In this document: positions 11,653 to 22,694 of the stretch, piece by piece
Numbering within the stretch: the first letter of the stretch is position 1
Layout of the letters: each line of letters opens with the position of its first letter
Origin: Theocolax elegans
Lineage: Eukaryota > Arthropoda > Insecta > Hymenoptera > Cerocephalidae
Direction: 5' to 3'
NCBI GenBank assembly: GCA_026168455.1
Contig: CM047426.1
Span: forward strand, 49,361,589-49,425,588
DNA: 64,000 nucleotides
The notes under the pieces: generated by a model
Seen by the model: the letters and a program-made list of their open reading frames with translations, nothing else
What the model was told of the DNA's origin: nothing
Database searches by the model: none
Made by a program: the position numbers and the translations under genes

Positions 11653-12037
11653 TTCCCTAAACCCTATAAACAACATGCCAATACAAATACAAGGTACACC
11701 TTGGAATGTTGAGAAGACCATTAGCCACCAAGAGGCCACGTACAGGGCGAACAGCACTCGGAGAACCTGGAGACATCAGCTGAGTGTGAAGTCAGCACAG
11801 GAGCACAGACAGGGCACTGATGTCCAAAGCTAACGAAGACGGCCCTTGTAGCAGTCACAGCAGCATATATGAAGTAGCCTCAATACTGAAGGAGCCACAC
11901 AGCAGCAACAAACTCATACATGAAGATCACCCTGTAAAGCATGTTAATAAGTATGTTTTCAATAGTAAGGAGCAGATAGGAGTACACAAGACTGTGTACA
12001 GGAGTAGAGGTGTATAGAAGCCAGGGTTAGAGGTTAT

Positions 12038-12330
12038 GTGAGCATAAACATTGCTCACATACACTAACTAAGTAATAAGGTGCCAGATAAGATACTCCTT
12101 ACCGTGCAATAGTAGCCGCGCAGTAGACCTGAGGAGCAACATCTGGAGCCAACGTCGTGAAGAAACGTTACGGCAGCCAAAAAGCCACGAGAGAGATGGA
12201 GAGACAGAGAAAGCGACACGCACTCGCATACGCCGAGCAGCCACGACCCGTTAACCAGGGCAGTAAGGTCCTGACACCATCCACCTGAAACTAACTCAGA
12301 GACCTATTATTATTATTTTTGCCTAGGATT
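12038..12330 (+). mobile_element. Possible 5' LTR or leader of Gypsy element 1
   Basis: TGTGAGC (12038) and GCTCACA form a short terminal palindrome, as at other LTR starts in this window, and the position is upstream of a gag-like frame on the same strand. I cannot find a primer-binding site or the matching 3' LTR, because the element is cut off after integrase. The call therefore rests on the terminal palindrome and location only. The 600 bp that follow, up to 12937, are T-rich leader-like DNA without a gene. Confidence 0.3.
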
Positions 12331-12937
12331 TGCATTTATTAATTTTGTTTTTTTGGGATATAACATTTTAACAACGCCACTAACGGTTTTTTTTGCTCGC
12401 TTTTAGCCAAACTAATACATTAATAAAATTCGTTTGCATTCTTGCCAATAGCTGATTGCTTCTTACACATTAATTTGAAGTTTTTTTCTTGCATTTAGAC
12501 TAGCATATTATCAGTAAATTTTTCATTATTAAAAGCTTTTTATTAACATATTAACATTTTTTTTCTCCCTTTAACCTCTCCCCACACATTAAAGTGTACA
12601 TAGCCTATTATTAAGTAGCCTTATTATTTTTTTTACATTTATTAAGAGCCTACTCAAACAACAATTTTTAATTATTTAATTAATTGCTGCTTGCAAAGTG
12701 CTTATATTTTTTTTGTTTCAAATCGCTGTGAAAATTTTTTTTCCCCTCTCTCTTCTGCAAGTTTAAAATCTTCGTTTTAGAACGCAGCGTGGAATTTATT
12801 TATTTAAATTAATTTTTTTTTTGGAGTGCATATTATATAGTTAATACTGATTGTTTTGAATAGTACTTAGTAAAATTAAATTTTTTTCTTCTTTTACGTG
12901 AGTATCGTGCTAAGCAACTTAATAAATAGCTATTACT

Positions 12938-14959
12938 TTGAAACAAAACATTGTTATTGAGCCCATCAAAATGTCCATAAATTCTAGATTAGGTAGCAAA
13001 TTGCATTTTCTAAGTGCAGCTCAAGGCCCACCAATAATTAGGCGATGCATTAACAATTTACCTGATGGAAGAGTAGTCTTCTACGCAGGTGCAGCATTTT
13101 TAAATTTGGATATCAGCATTGCGATCATTCGTGACAGAGTAGCCCGCTACGAAATTAGACGTAATTTCGGAGACTCTGCAGCCGAATGGGATCCTCAATC
13201 AGACCAAATGTGGTTTGATGAGGAAACTGAGATAGACTTACCACAAGCAGAAACCCAACAATTATTAGAAATATATGCTGATGATTTGTCCCTGTCACTC
13301 ACACAATCAGAAGTCAGTAACTTATTGCCCCAATCCTCAAAAGCTATTTCCCAAAATTCGCAACGAAGCCAACAAGTACGCAGATAGTTGATATTCGGAG
13401 AACTGGAAACTGGACAAAGTCGTGGCCCATATCAAGACCCGATTTCAATGGAAGAATTGACGCATCAAGGACAGCAATCAACAACGCAAAATGGAATACA
13501 TCGAAGTAGCAGCCCAAATTTAAACCAAACAGACAATCAACAGCAAAATAGACTACATCCAAGTAACCAGGAGGAACCAACGAGACAAACAGCTAGTCAT
13601 CCACAAGCCCAATCGACCGTATACCCGTTAACACCTACGCCAGTGCCAGCAACAAGCCAAAACATACTAGATGCACCAAAGGAAGAAATTTTCCATACGC
13701 TACTGGACGCAACTACAGCACAATTAGCCATTAATTCCACATCCCATTACACAATACAAACCTTAGCACCCACCCTACCTAATAATCCATCCCTAGTAAA
13801 TAATTCCTTCATATAATATACTGCACCTACCACAACCTACACCACCAATACCATGTTAAATTCACAACCACAACAATCGCACTGCATCCAACAATCCGCC
13901 TTTCACCCAATTAGTACAATAGCAAGTTATGAACCACCAATGCAGCAATATATAGATGCAAGGCCAACTCGAAGGTACGAGCAAAACACCATGGATCCTA
14001 CGAGGACGATTAATAGAAATAGAATCATGCAAAGCGTGCAGTGGGAAGATGATCACCCATATAATATCCAGCAGAAAGTACAACACCGAGGCCTACAAAT
14101 GAACGATTACCCCAGCAATCAGCATTAGCAGCGAAATCAAAATGTCTACAATATTCCACGAGCACAGCCAGCCAATAACGAAACTTATGAAATTCCGTAT
14201 TCTCCTATTTCCCAAGCAAACCCAAGAACGAACCCAATTCTTATTCTACACCAACCCCAGCAGAGAAATTATAATAGCCAGCTACAATACGACTACCAGC
14301 AGCAGCCAGACCTTAATATCTTACCCACCCTTAACAGCACAAATAGATTGCAAACGACAAGATTAGACGATGCCACATTTATCAGAGAAAACAGAATGGT
14401 GGAAATTTTTAACAGGTGGCTTATATCGTTTAAGGGCAACAGGAAGAACGATCCTGAAATGTTCATACAAAATTTAAAAGAATGCAAAGAGTCGCACGGC
14501 TTCTCGGCAGAAGAAATAATGCTTTCCTTGCCAGCAGTATTGGATGAGGATTCATACGACTGGTTCAAAAGAGACAAATGCAATTGGAGAACGTTTAGCG
14601 ATTTCGTTGAAGCTTTCAAACTTCAATACGGAGTAGAAGATGCAGAAATAAGCATACGTAGAACTGCAGACTTAAGAACTCAAGAAGCTAACGAATATAT
14701 AGCAACATTGTTGCAGAAATTGAGAGGAATGTTTGATCATTTTAAGCCACCAGTTTTACTGCAAGAACAACTTGATCAAGCATACAGAAACCTGCACCCA
14801 AGTTATAGAGCAAGAATAGAAAGGCATCACTTCAATGATTTCACTGAATTACAAAGATTAGGTAAGAGAGAGGAATCCAGACGCTATCTAAATGAAGCGT
14901 ACAACCCACCTCCACCAATCACAATTTCACAACTACAAAGATTTGCTTATGTAGACTAG
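12938..14959 (+). pseudogene. Ty3/Gypsy element 1: gag-like region
   Basis: A single frame runs through this region and is broken by stops at 13385, 13814, 14126 and 14957. The N-terminal part (about 149 codons) is mixed polar. The middle is rich in Q, N, P and S. At about 14400-14640 there is a retrotransposon gag-like block with NRWLISFKG, DSYDWF and a tryptophan-phenylalanine spacing typical of the family. This protein would form the particle shell. The copy is inactive, because four in-frame stops interrupt it. It is followed after a frameshift by a zinc-knuckle region and then by pol. Confidence 0.8.
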
Positions 14960-15524
14960 CCTAAGTCGCACAAAGTAGCAGCAGTAGCAAATGAGCCAAA
15001 ACTCAAAGCTCCAGAAGCCTTACAAAACTCTGAGTCAGCAACTCCAGTAACCAATTTGAATCCACCCAAACAAACTCAGCAGCCATTCCCAAAGCGAAAC
15101 AACCCAAAGGCAAATAACAATCAGCAAAAGCAATATGTCGATGCAGTAAAGAATGAAAATGCTAATCAACAACGGACACAAGTACAACAAAATTTCAATA
15201 GAAGCAACTGGCAAAGGCAAAGACTACCAACAAAATTCTAGCAGCCAATACCATCAAAATCCCAGCAGCCAAAACCAGCAACGAAACAATCAAAATCAGC
15301 AAGCAAGTAGCCAAAATACATACTCGAACTCGAAAGCACCGATTATCTTCAATCATCCGCGCAAACAGAGCGAGCCATGCTACAGTTGCAGTAAATTGGG
15401 CCATTGGACAGCGGAATGTCCGAATCAATGCTGCCGAGGTTGCGGCACCGCCGGTGTGTACGTTAAAAATTGTCTGAGATGCAACTCAAATCAAGCAGCG
15501 GGAAACTTCAATCAGAGGAGATGA
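14960..15524 (+). pseudogene. Ty3/Gypsy element 1: nucleocapsid region
   Basis: Downstream of the stop at 14957 the same frame continues as a Q/N/P-rich stretch to about 15230, then the sensible reading moves to another frame. That frame carries a CCHC-type zinc knuckle (CYSCSKLGHWTAEC, about 15378-15420) and a second, partial cysteine cluster (CCRGC...CLRC). This is the RNA-binding nucleocapsid part of gag. A one-base shift near 15230 separates it from the upstream block. It lies directly upstream of the protease. Confidence 0.85.
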
Positions 15525-15912
15525 AGACCCGTATTTCCTCAACCCAGCTCCCTAAAGGGTCGGAGCCATCCCAAATAGCAAGTAACCAATCGCTTATTCA
15601 ACATATTCCCAATATTAACTCCAGGCATTATTTTAATCTAGAAATAAACGGCCATAAAGTAATTGCACTCTTAGACGATGGAGCAACAAAATCCTTTCTA
15701 GGAGGCAATATAGGAGCTGTAGTGCAAGATAAATCAAAAGCATCACAAAATGCCCTGTCGTTAAGGTAGCAGGCGGCACAGTTATTTCTGTCCAGGGCAC
15801 AGTCAGCATCACAATTAAGATTGATGGAGACGAAATAGTTATACCATTTGAAGTCGCAGATGGATTACATTACGATTGTATACTTGGAATTGACTTCAAG
15901 CGTAAAATTAAT
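15525..15912 (+). pseudogene. Ty3/Gypsy element 1: aspartic protease
   Basis: The reading around 15640-15715 contains ALLDDGATKSFLG, the position of the catalytic D-[ST]-G triad; here it reads DDG rather than DSG or DTG. A shift near 15745 moves the continuation into another frame, where a block ending YDCILGIDF matches the second conserved part of retropepsins (ILG-[IL]-DF). Such proteases cleave the polyprotein. The frameshift and the altered triad indicate an inactive copy. Confidence 0.75.
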
Positions 15913-16192
15913 ATGAGCATCAACTACGAAAATGACACCTGGTGGACGAATAAAGGCGTAATACACAAATTTTACCTCGAAGGCAACGATCTCAGTTGTA
16001 TTCCAGCAGTAGCAAGTATAGGAGGATTAAAGCGAGCCAACCAGGAGCAAATAGATAGAATGCACCGACTATTAGATAAATTAATTCCCCGAACACCCCA
16101 AACCCTAGGAGTAACTAAATTTAACGAACCTCAAGCTAGATGTGCAAGAAGCAGAGCCAATAAGACAGTCACGCCGCAAATATTCACCAAAA

Positions 16193-16975
16193 ATGCTTCA
16201 AGCAGGCTATGATGAAATAGATCGAATCTTAAGAGAAGACATTATAGAGCCTTCGTAGAGCCCATGGTGCAGCTATCCGGTAATCGTACCAAAAGCAAAT
16301 GGCAAATACCGCTTTTGCATTGATTACAGTCTAGTAAATGAAGTGACAAAGAAAATAGCCTATCCAATGCGCAACATGGATGATATCCTGGACCAATTGC
16401 GAGAAAGCAGATTTATCAGTAAGCTAGATTTATCACAAGCCTACCACCAAGTTCAACTAGCCCCAGAAAGCCGTGAAATTACAGCATTTGCACTCCCAGG
16501 CAAAGGACTTTTCCAATTTAAAAGAGTACCATATAGCCTAACGAACGCACCTGCCATGTTCCAGCAATTGATGGACAAATTGATTAAACCGGAATGGGAA
16601 CCACATGTGTTTGCCTACCTGGATGATATTATCATCACGACAAAAACATTCGATGAACACATGAAATGGCTCAGAATAGTTCTAGTAGCCCTAAAGAAAG
16701 CCAATCTGCAATTAAACCGAGAAAAATCTGAATTTTGCTGTCCAGAAGTCACTTATCTTGGATATAAGATAAACGAAATAGGCTTGCAAACTAACCAAGA
16801 TAAAATTAAACCAATCTTAGAGTATCCAGTACCGAAAAACTTGAAACAACTAAGATGTTTCAACGGCTTAGTGGGATGGTACTCTAGATTTATTAAAGAC
16901 TTAGCAAAGTATAGAACGCCATTAAGTTATCTAAGTAAGATAGGTGTCAGATGGCAATGGCATCAAGAGCAATAA
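16193..16975 (+). pseudogene. Ty3/Gypsy element 1: reverse transcriptase
   Basis: The frame shows the ordered RT motifs of Ty3/Gypsy elements: VIVPKANGKYRFCIDYS, then FISKLDLSQAYHQVQL, then FQFKRVPYSLTNAPAMFQ, then the catalytic FAYLDDIIITTK (about 16610-16645), and the thumb with TYLGYKI. The enzyme copies element RNA into DNA inside particles. A TAG stop at 16256 sits in the conserved EPS-SPW motif where family members usually have glutamine, and a TAA ends the block at 16973. A frameshift near 16170 precedes it. Confidence 0.93.
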
Positions 16976-17566
16976 GATGCATTTGAGAAAATCAAACTAG
17001 CCCTAACAGAAGCCCCAGTTTTAGCCCGCCCCGATTTTTCCATTCCCTTTACCCTTTAGACGGACGCAAACGATTTCGCAATAGCAGGAGTATTAACGCA
17101 AGAGATCAACAGCGAAGAGCATCCTATTTATTACGTAAGCAGGACCTTAAGTAAAGCAGAGTGTAATTACACGGTCACAGAGAAAGAATGCTTAGTAGTT
17201 TTCTGGTTCGTAGAAAGGCTGAAAGGATACCTGCTAGGTGAAAAGTTCACGGTAATCACGGATCATCATAGCCTCCTGTGGCTAAACCGACTTAAAGATC
17301 CAGCTGGTAGGTTAGCTCGTTGGAATACGATCGTGCAAAGTTACAACATAAAATTTGTACATTGCAAAGGAGTAACGCATAATGTCCCAGACGTATTATC
17401 AAGAGCCTTTGAAGAGGCAGAAGCCATAGTAGCAGCATTAACATTAAATACCAATAACCCATGGTACCAAGAGAAAATGCGAGCCGTTGCAAAATTCCCC
17501 AAAAATACCCTGACCTCAGAATTTCCAACAACGTGCTATATGCCCACCGTCCTAATCCCCTGGTAG
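16976..17566 (+). pseudogene. Ty3/Gypsy element 1: RNase H and tether
   Basis: This region continues in the RT frame. TDAND (about 17060) provides the first acidic residue of RNase H and is preceded directly by a TAG stop at 17057. The family motifs YYVSRTLSKAECNY, TEKE and TDHHSLLWL follow in order, and HNVPDVLSRA marks the end of the domain. RNase H removes RNA template during reverse transcription. The reading then shifts to the integrase frame near 17510. Confidence 0.9.
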
Positions 17567-18156
17567 ACCCCTTCATACCTGACCTAGACGCATGGAAATT
17601 AATCTTGGCAGAAAGAGATCGCGAAAAAGCCCTATATGAAGCCCATTATACGCCTCAGGCAGGTAACTTAGGTATCGACAGGACCTACGCAAAACTAGCC
17701 ACGCATTACTATTGGCTAGGCATGTATTACGATACGTGCAATTATGTAAAAGCATGCCAAGAATGCCAAGCGCACAAAAGCAGCCAACAAGCCCCACCAG
17801 GCCTAATGGAAGGACGCAACATAAGCCAGCCATGGACAATGGTAGCAGCAGACATCATGGGACCAAAGCCGCCAACGATGCAAGGGTTCAAATACATGAT
17901 CGTGTTTGAAGATCTCTTCACCCGATATAAAGAGATGAAACCTCTACGACGAGCCGATGCAAAGAGTGTTCTACAAGCCTTCGACGAATTCATTATTATT
18001 AGATGGGGTTGTCCCAAATATCTCGTAACAGATGATGGGACAGAATTTGCCAATAAATTGGTTACCGAGCGACTAACGCAATACGGAATAGTACAGACAT
18101 TCATTCCGCCATATTTTGTACAAGCAAATCCCGTAGAGCGAGTAACAGAAACATAA
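17461..18156 (+). pseudogene. Ty3/Gypsy element 1: integrase, 3'-truncated
   Basis: The frame carries an HHCC-type zinc-binding domain (paired histidines in AHYTPQAGN and ATHYYW, cysteines in KACQECQ) and most of the DDE core. AADIMGP gives the first aspartate, VTDDGTEFAN the second, and NPVERV is near where the catalytic glutamate lies. It ends at a stop at 18154 just after that point, so the C-terminal domain, the polypurine tract and the 3' LTR are absent. The element is truncated at a junction with PLE-derived sequence beginning about 18190. Confidence 0.92.
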
Positions 18157-18189
18157 ATCCGATGATAAACAGTTATTTAGCCGATGATG

Positions 18190-18410
18190 AAATCCAAAAT
18201 AACGATTTTAAAGGGTTAAACCCAGGTTGTAATGAAATTAACAACTAATTTGATTTTAAAAGTTTAAAAAAATATAAATAAATATACAAAAAACTTTAAA
18301 TAACAACAATTCACAAAAAAACACTATATATAACAAAACAATCTTTACCAAATAATTGTCAAAGAGTTAGCACTGATCTTCCATTACTCGTAGATGAGTA
18401 GAGTCAAGTG
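18190..18410 (+). mobile_element. Penelope-like terminal repeat remnant
   Basis: The start resembles 3672-3740 (AACGATTTTAAAGGGTTAAA and what follows), and the end resembles the inner part of that palindrome (ATTACTCGTAGATGA). The hammerhead-like hairpin between them has been lost and replaced by an A-rich tract. This is a degenerate third copy of the PLE type 1 terminal repeat, lying just upstream of an antisense endonuclease remnant. Confidence 0.7.
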
Positions 18411-18539
18411 AAATTTCAAAAATTGTTATTGCTATATATATAACGAAAACAAAAGTTTGACATATGTATAAGATTCGCAGAAGTACAAGGTTGTGCTCGG
18501 TCTAACCATTTTTCAAGTTCTAAGAATAATTTTCAACGG

Positions 18540-18740
18540 TTACAAGATGTTGTAAATTCTACTCAACATAACAGTATCTTCTTTCTTATTAATAGTATTT
18601 TTAGTACTTTTGATATGAAACATTTCAGAAATCAAATTTTTATAGCATAAATCAATATCTAAAACTTTAAAATTTTCAAAATCGAATTCATGATTTTTAT
18701 TCTTCTTGTGTAAACTCACAACAGATTCCGGATTACGTAA
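18540..18740 (-). pseudogene. Penelope-like GIY-YIG endonuclease, C-terminal fragment
   Basis: The minus-strand frame includes SVVSLHKKNKNHEFDFEN and a following LISEMFHI. Both align with the PLE endonuclease remnant at 59230-59415 (KNKNHQFDFEN, LISEMIFI). The Y-[VI]-G part of the domain is missing, because dispersed repeat A is joined to it near 18745. Penelope-like elements use this domain to nick target DNA. Only about 65 codons survive. Confidence 0.8.
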
Positions 18741-18746
18741 CTTACT

Positions 18747-19168
<422 letters not shown>

Positions 19169-19373
19169 TGTGTGTTTTTTTTTTTTTTTGTTTTCGGAGA
19201 GGTGGAGAAATGCTTAATGCACCATGACTGGAGCCATGCGAGACTCCCCGTGTGTGGGACTCTCCTATCGAGGGATGTCGATAGGCATACCCTCTAAAAC
19301 TCCACCTCTTTTCTTACCTTTATTCCCCCGCGGAAACCGCCGCAAGGCATTACTTCGCGGGGGGAGGCAACGG

Positions 19374-19973
19374 CTAGGTTAGCCCACTGTTGTTGCTATC
19401 GCAACTCTTCTCTCCTCTTCTCTTCTGATGAGACCCAGCCTGTCCACTACAGACGTACAGAGGGTCACTACCGCGTTCCATCCCTCCTAAAAGCCAAGCA
19501 GGCAGAGGGGACCGCTCCAAGTGATTTGAAATTGGTCCCGTTCCTCCCTGAAACGAGGACACCGTAGAAGGACGTGTTCCACGTCTTCGTCCACCCTTGG
19601 ACAAGCCGGGCACTCTGCGCTGCCCTAGACCCCTATACGAAATAGGTAGCTATCGGAAGCATCCGTGCCCGTTCAACACCTGGGTAAGCTGGAAACTGAC
19701 GAAGCCGTGTTTCCTGCTCGCCCACATCCGGATCCGCGGGATGATGCGGTAGATCCAGCGGCCGTCCCTGGCTGAGTCCCATCTCCGCTGCCACTCATCT
19801 ACGGTTCGCAATGACCATCGGTTGTGGCAGCGATTCTCTTCTAGGCGTCGCCCACCCTCACGCTGTCTTTCAGCTCTCTCGGCTGCCAGGAGGTCGAAGG
19901 GGGCGGTCCCCGCGACCACCGAGAGCGCAATGTCAGATACGGTTCGGTACGCCCGGGCCACCGTACTACACAC
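19374..19973 (-). pseudogene. R1-like ORF2: C-terminal zinc-finger region
   Basis: The minus-strand reading at 19650-19973 has the R1 C-terminal pattern SDIALSVVAGTAPFDLLA and FQLTQVLNGHGCF. After a stop and a shift, another frame gives CPACPRVDEDVEHVLLRC, a CCHC-type finger characteristic of the clade. This region is thought to help bind RNA or target DNA. A frameshift near 19970 separates it from the RT block. Confidence 0.85.
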
Positions 19974-20988
19974 CGTACGCCGCCAGACTAAGTCCGTGGT
20001 CTCTCAACCAAGTGGCGACCACTTTTATAGAGACGTCTCCGAGATATTCGATCTCTTCGACACTCTTTGCGACCACCACTAGCGCCACGTCGTCCGCGAA
20101 AGCCACCATCGAGACACCCTCCGGAAGTTGCTGCCTAAGCAGGCCGTCATAGACAGCGTTCCAGAGTAGGGGCCCAATGACCGAACCCTGCGGCACGCCT
20201 TCCGTGATGTTGTGGGAGTGCACACCGTCGTTGGTGTCGTAGAGCAGAGTACGGTCAGTCAGGTAACTCGAGGTGACCTCCCTGAGATAGAGTGGCACTT
20301 GGAAGTGCTGCAGGGACAGCATGATGTCGTCCCATCTGGCAGAGTTGAAGGCATTCCGGATGTCCAAGGTGATGATGGCACACATCCGCCTTGCACTCCG
20401 ACCAGCATTGATGGCGTTTGTGGCTATACCAACAACTCTGCCTACAGCGTCCACGGTCGATCGACCCTTTCGGAAGCCGAACTAGTTGTCGGAGAGGTCT
20501 CCGGCCCGACCGATGGCCGCTGCGAGCCTGGCGCAGATCACCCGCTCTAGGAGCTTCCCGACTATATCCAGTAGACAGAGCGGGCGGTAAGATGATGGCT
20601 CCTCCGGGGGTTTATTTCCCTTCGATAGGAGTACCAGCCTCTGCGTCTTCCACTGGCCCGGGAAGCAACCTTCTCTTAGGCATGCGTTGAATGCGTCCAG
20701 GAACAAGTCCCGAGCACTCATCGCCGCTGTCTTGACGGCCAGGCCAGGTATTCCGTCAGGCCCTGGGGCTTTACGTACGGAAATATCTTTAGCGGCCATC
20801 CTCAGTTCGGCTTCACTAATGTCTGGCGACTCGGCTGCACCAATGGTGGCCATCAGGCCCGTCTCTGCTGCCCTTTTCCGATGTTCTGGAAACAGGTGGC
20901 GGACGACTCCGTCCAGAAAAACTGGGTCGGTGGATGCAACAGCTCCCCCGGGGTTGATCTTATTTATAACCGTTTTATACGGTCTGCC
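19966..20988 (-). pseudogene. R1-like ORF2: reverse transcriptase
   Basis: RT motifs are clear in one frame: KAPGPDGIPGLAVK, LLSKGNKPPEEPSSYRPLCLL, ITLDIRNAFNSARW, EGVPQGSVIGPLLWN and the catalytic FADDVALVV. An in-frame TAG at 20482-20484 lies in the conserved stretch preceding FGFRKGRST, and another at 20989-20991 falls within HDP-GRPYK, where tryptophan is usual. Both are single transitions from the expected codon. The frame continues upstream toward the endonuclease. Confidence 0.93.
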
Positions 20989-20991
20989 CTA

Positions 20992-21430
20992 GGGGTCGTG
21001 GTTCACCTCCTCACATAGCTCCCGCCAACACCTTGTCTTGGCAGCCTTGATGGCCACCTTGAGATCCCTCCGCTTTTGTTCGTATTCTGCGGAACTATCT
21101 TGGAACCGCGGTGTTTCTCTCGCTCTTTGGTGCAGCCTTCTGGCACGCAGGCACTCAGGTCTCTTTTCTTCGATGTCCTCACTCCACCACATTATCGGTG
21201 GACGGACGCGAGGGTTAAACTTCACGGCCATAGAGGCATCGCAAGCCGCTGTTAAGGCATTCGTGAGGCCTCGTGCTTTTCGGCGGTTCCCTCCACTTTT
21301 GCCCCCTCAAGGGAGCAGAGGAACGTGGCTGGTGCCCATCTCTCTTTTGCCCCTCTTCCTGCTTTCTTTGTCCTTCCGCTAGTCAGCTGGAGCTGGTACA
21401 CGAGTGCTTGGTGGTCACTACCCGTGTAAC

Positions 21431-21474
<44 letters not shown>

Positions 21475-21622
21475 GTGTAACGATCGCTAACTTTCCAGCC
21501 GAGTCTCCCTCCCCCCATCAATCTAGGATCGACGAAGGTGAGGTCGACTATGGACGACTTGCCGGCTTTGGTGAAAGTCGGGGTTGTCCCTGTGTTAACG
21601 ATCTCCAGCCCCAGTAGAGCTA
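20992..21622 (-). pseudogene. R1-like ORF2: endonuclease C-terminal part and linker
   Basis: From the 5' cut, the minus strand reads GTTPTFTKAGKSSIVDLTF and SDHQALVYQL, typical of the last motifs (T-x-x-D-L and SDH) of AP-type LINE endonucleases. The catalytic N-terminal motifs are missing because of truncation. A 38-bp A-run insertion (plus-strand T-run at 21433-21470) splits the frame just before SDHQ. The linker MAVKFNPRVRPPIMWWSED follows. Confidence 0.85.
21420..21482 (-). mobile_element. Poly-A-only insertion with 12-bp target duplication
   Basis: A T-run at 21433-21470 is flanked by ACCCGTGTAACG at 21420-21431 and 21471-21482. The duplication plus a homopolymer is what target-primed reverse transcription would leave if only the poly-A tail were copied. 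It interrupts the R1 endonuclease frame at Y-T-G, which is read on both sides. Confidence 0.8.
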
Positions 21623-21872
21623 AGTTAAGTTAAGAGACTAAGCGACGCCGATTGACATGGCGACACTAGCGCCACACACTAACAATCACCAATATATTTT
21701 GTTTTTTAATTCTAGTTATTTAGTAAATGGCCTCACGTAGACAGATAGTGACTGTGTGCACTCTGTCATTAAAATTATATTAAAATCAATTTAGATAAAA
21801 CCATTGCATATAGCATAAATTACAATGATCAAATAATTGAAACAAATATTAGTTTTTATAAAGCACAATTCA

Positions 21873-22060
21873 AAAACTCCGTCGGTTAGGGCGTCAGGCT
21901 CGTAATCTGGAGGTCTCATATTCGATTCCCGGCCCCGGACGATTGATACAAGGACCACTAGGGAATGTATTTTCAATAAGTGCTTTCTTTACACAGACAT
22001 CGTATGGCCTCCGTCGCTGATTAGCACTAGTTGGGAGTATAAAAAAGCGACGATAATATT
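21873..22060 (+). mobile_element. tRNA-derived SINE remnant
   Basis: Bases 21873-21940 resemble a tRNA: a D-arm-like GGTTAGGGCG, an anticodon-like loop with CGT, and a T-arm-like TATTCGATTCCCGG matching the pol III B box at most positions. Stems are imperfect, and it continues into unrelated sequence ending in an A-run at about 22062. This fits a decayed tRNA-derived SINE better than a functional tRNA gene. Confidence 0.55.
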
Positions 22061-22694
22061 AAAAAAAAATGTTCAAAAACGATTATTTAACTAGAATACA
22101 TTTGGATCGTGGAAAAAAGGATTTTGAGTATGTAATAAAGTATTCAATTTAATAAATATTTTAAAATAAATAATAATAAATAAAATTTAATAAATAATAA
22201 ATAATTATTATCTTACGTTCTAACTTCCTCGATGAAGGTGTAATTCAGAATCTGGTTGATACTGTAAATTACACTGCTGAAACCTCCGATAGTCAGCCAT
22301 CTTTTAAAATAATTCAACACGTGTAACAATAAAATATATTTATATTATTTTAAACAAATATTTATGTAATTACTAGAGATTAGTAGAGATTAAATGGAAA
22401 TCAATTAGTAGAGTTTCATATAGAAATAGTAAGGAACATGAGTTGATCAGGAGATTAGGTTTCATATTCATATTTATGCATTTGGTAAATAAATGCATAA
22501 ACAATTAAATATTATATTATTTAATATTAGGAAGTTAATACGGATATGTAGCTTAATGTTAATTTATGTTTGATATTTGTCACCATTTGTTCATATTCAC
22601 TCTGTTTAAGAGTCAATCAGAATGTGAGGCGACAATAACACCGGCACACAAAAAGAAGTGGTTTGTTTAAGCAACCAGATCTATCTGTCCTTAT

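Larger units (their letters stand above)
19176..21622 (-). mobile_element. R1-clade non-LTR retrotransposon, 5'-truncated
   Basis: The minus strand carries, in order, the end of an AP-like endonuclease, a reverse transcriptase and a C-terminal zinc-finger region, followed by a 3' untranslated segment and an A-run (T-run at 19176-19190). The GC content (well above the surroundings) and the motif set fit the R1/TRAS group, which insert by target-primed reverse transcription. The element is cut at about 21622 within the endonuclease. It is not in rDNA here. It holds at least two nonsense codons, frameshifts and a poly-T insertion, so it is dead. Confidence 0.9.

Noticed and set aside
17742..18104. 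Antisense 120-codon frame over integrase
   Set aside because: It is a shadow of the integrase reading frame.
19425..19431. CTGATGA on the plus strand within the R1 element
   Set aside because: No stem II followed by GAAA is present downstream, so it is not a hammerhead core.
21873..21940. Functional tRNA gene
   Set aside because: Arms are imperfect, the B box is mutated, and the sequence continues into a SINE-like body.
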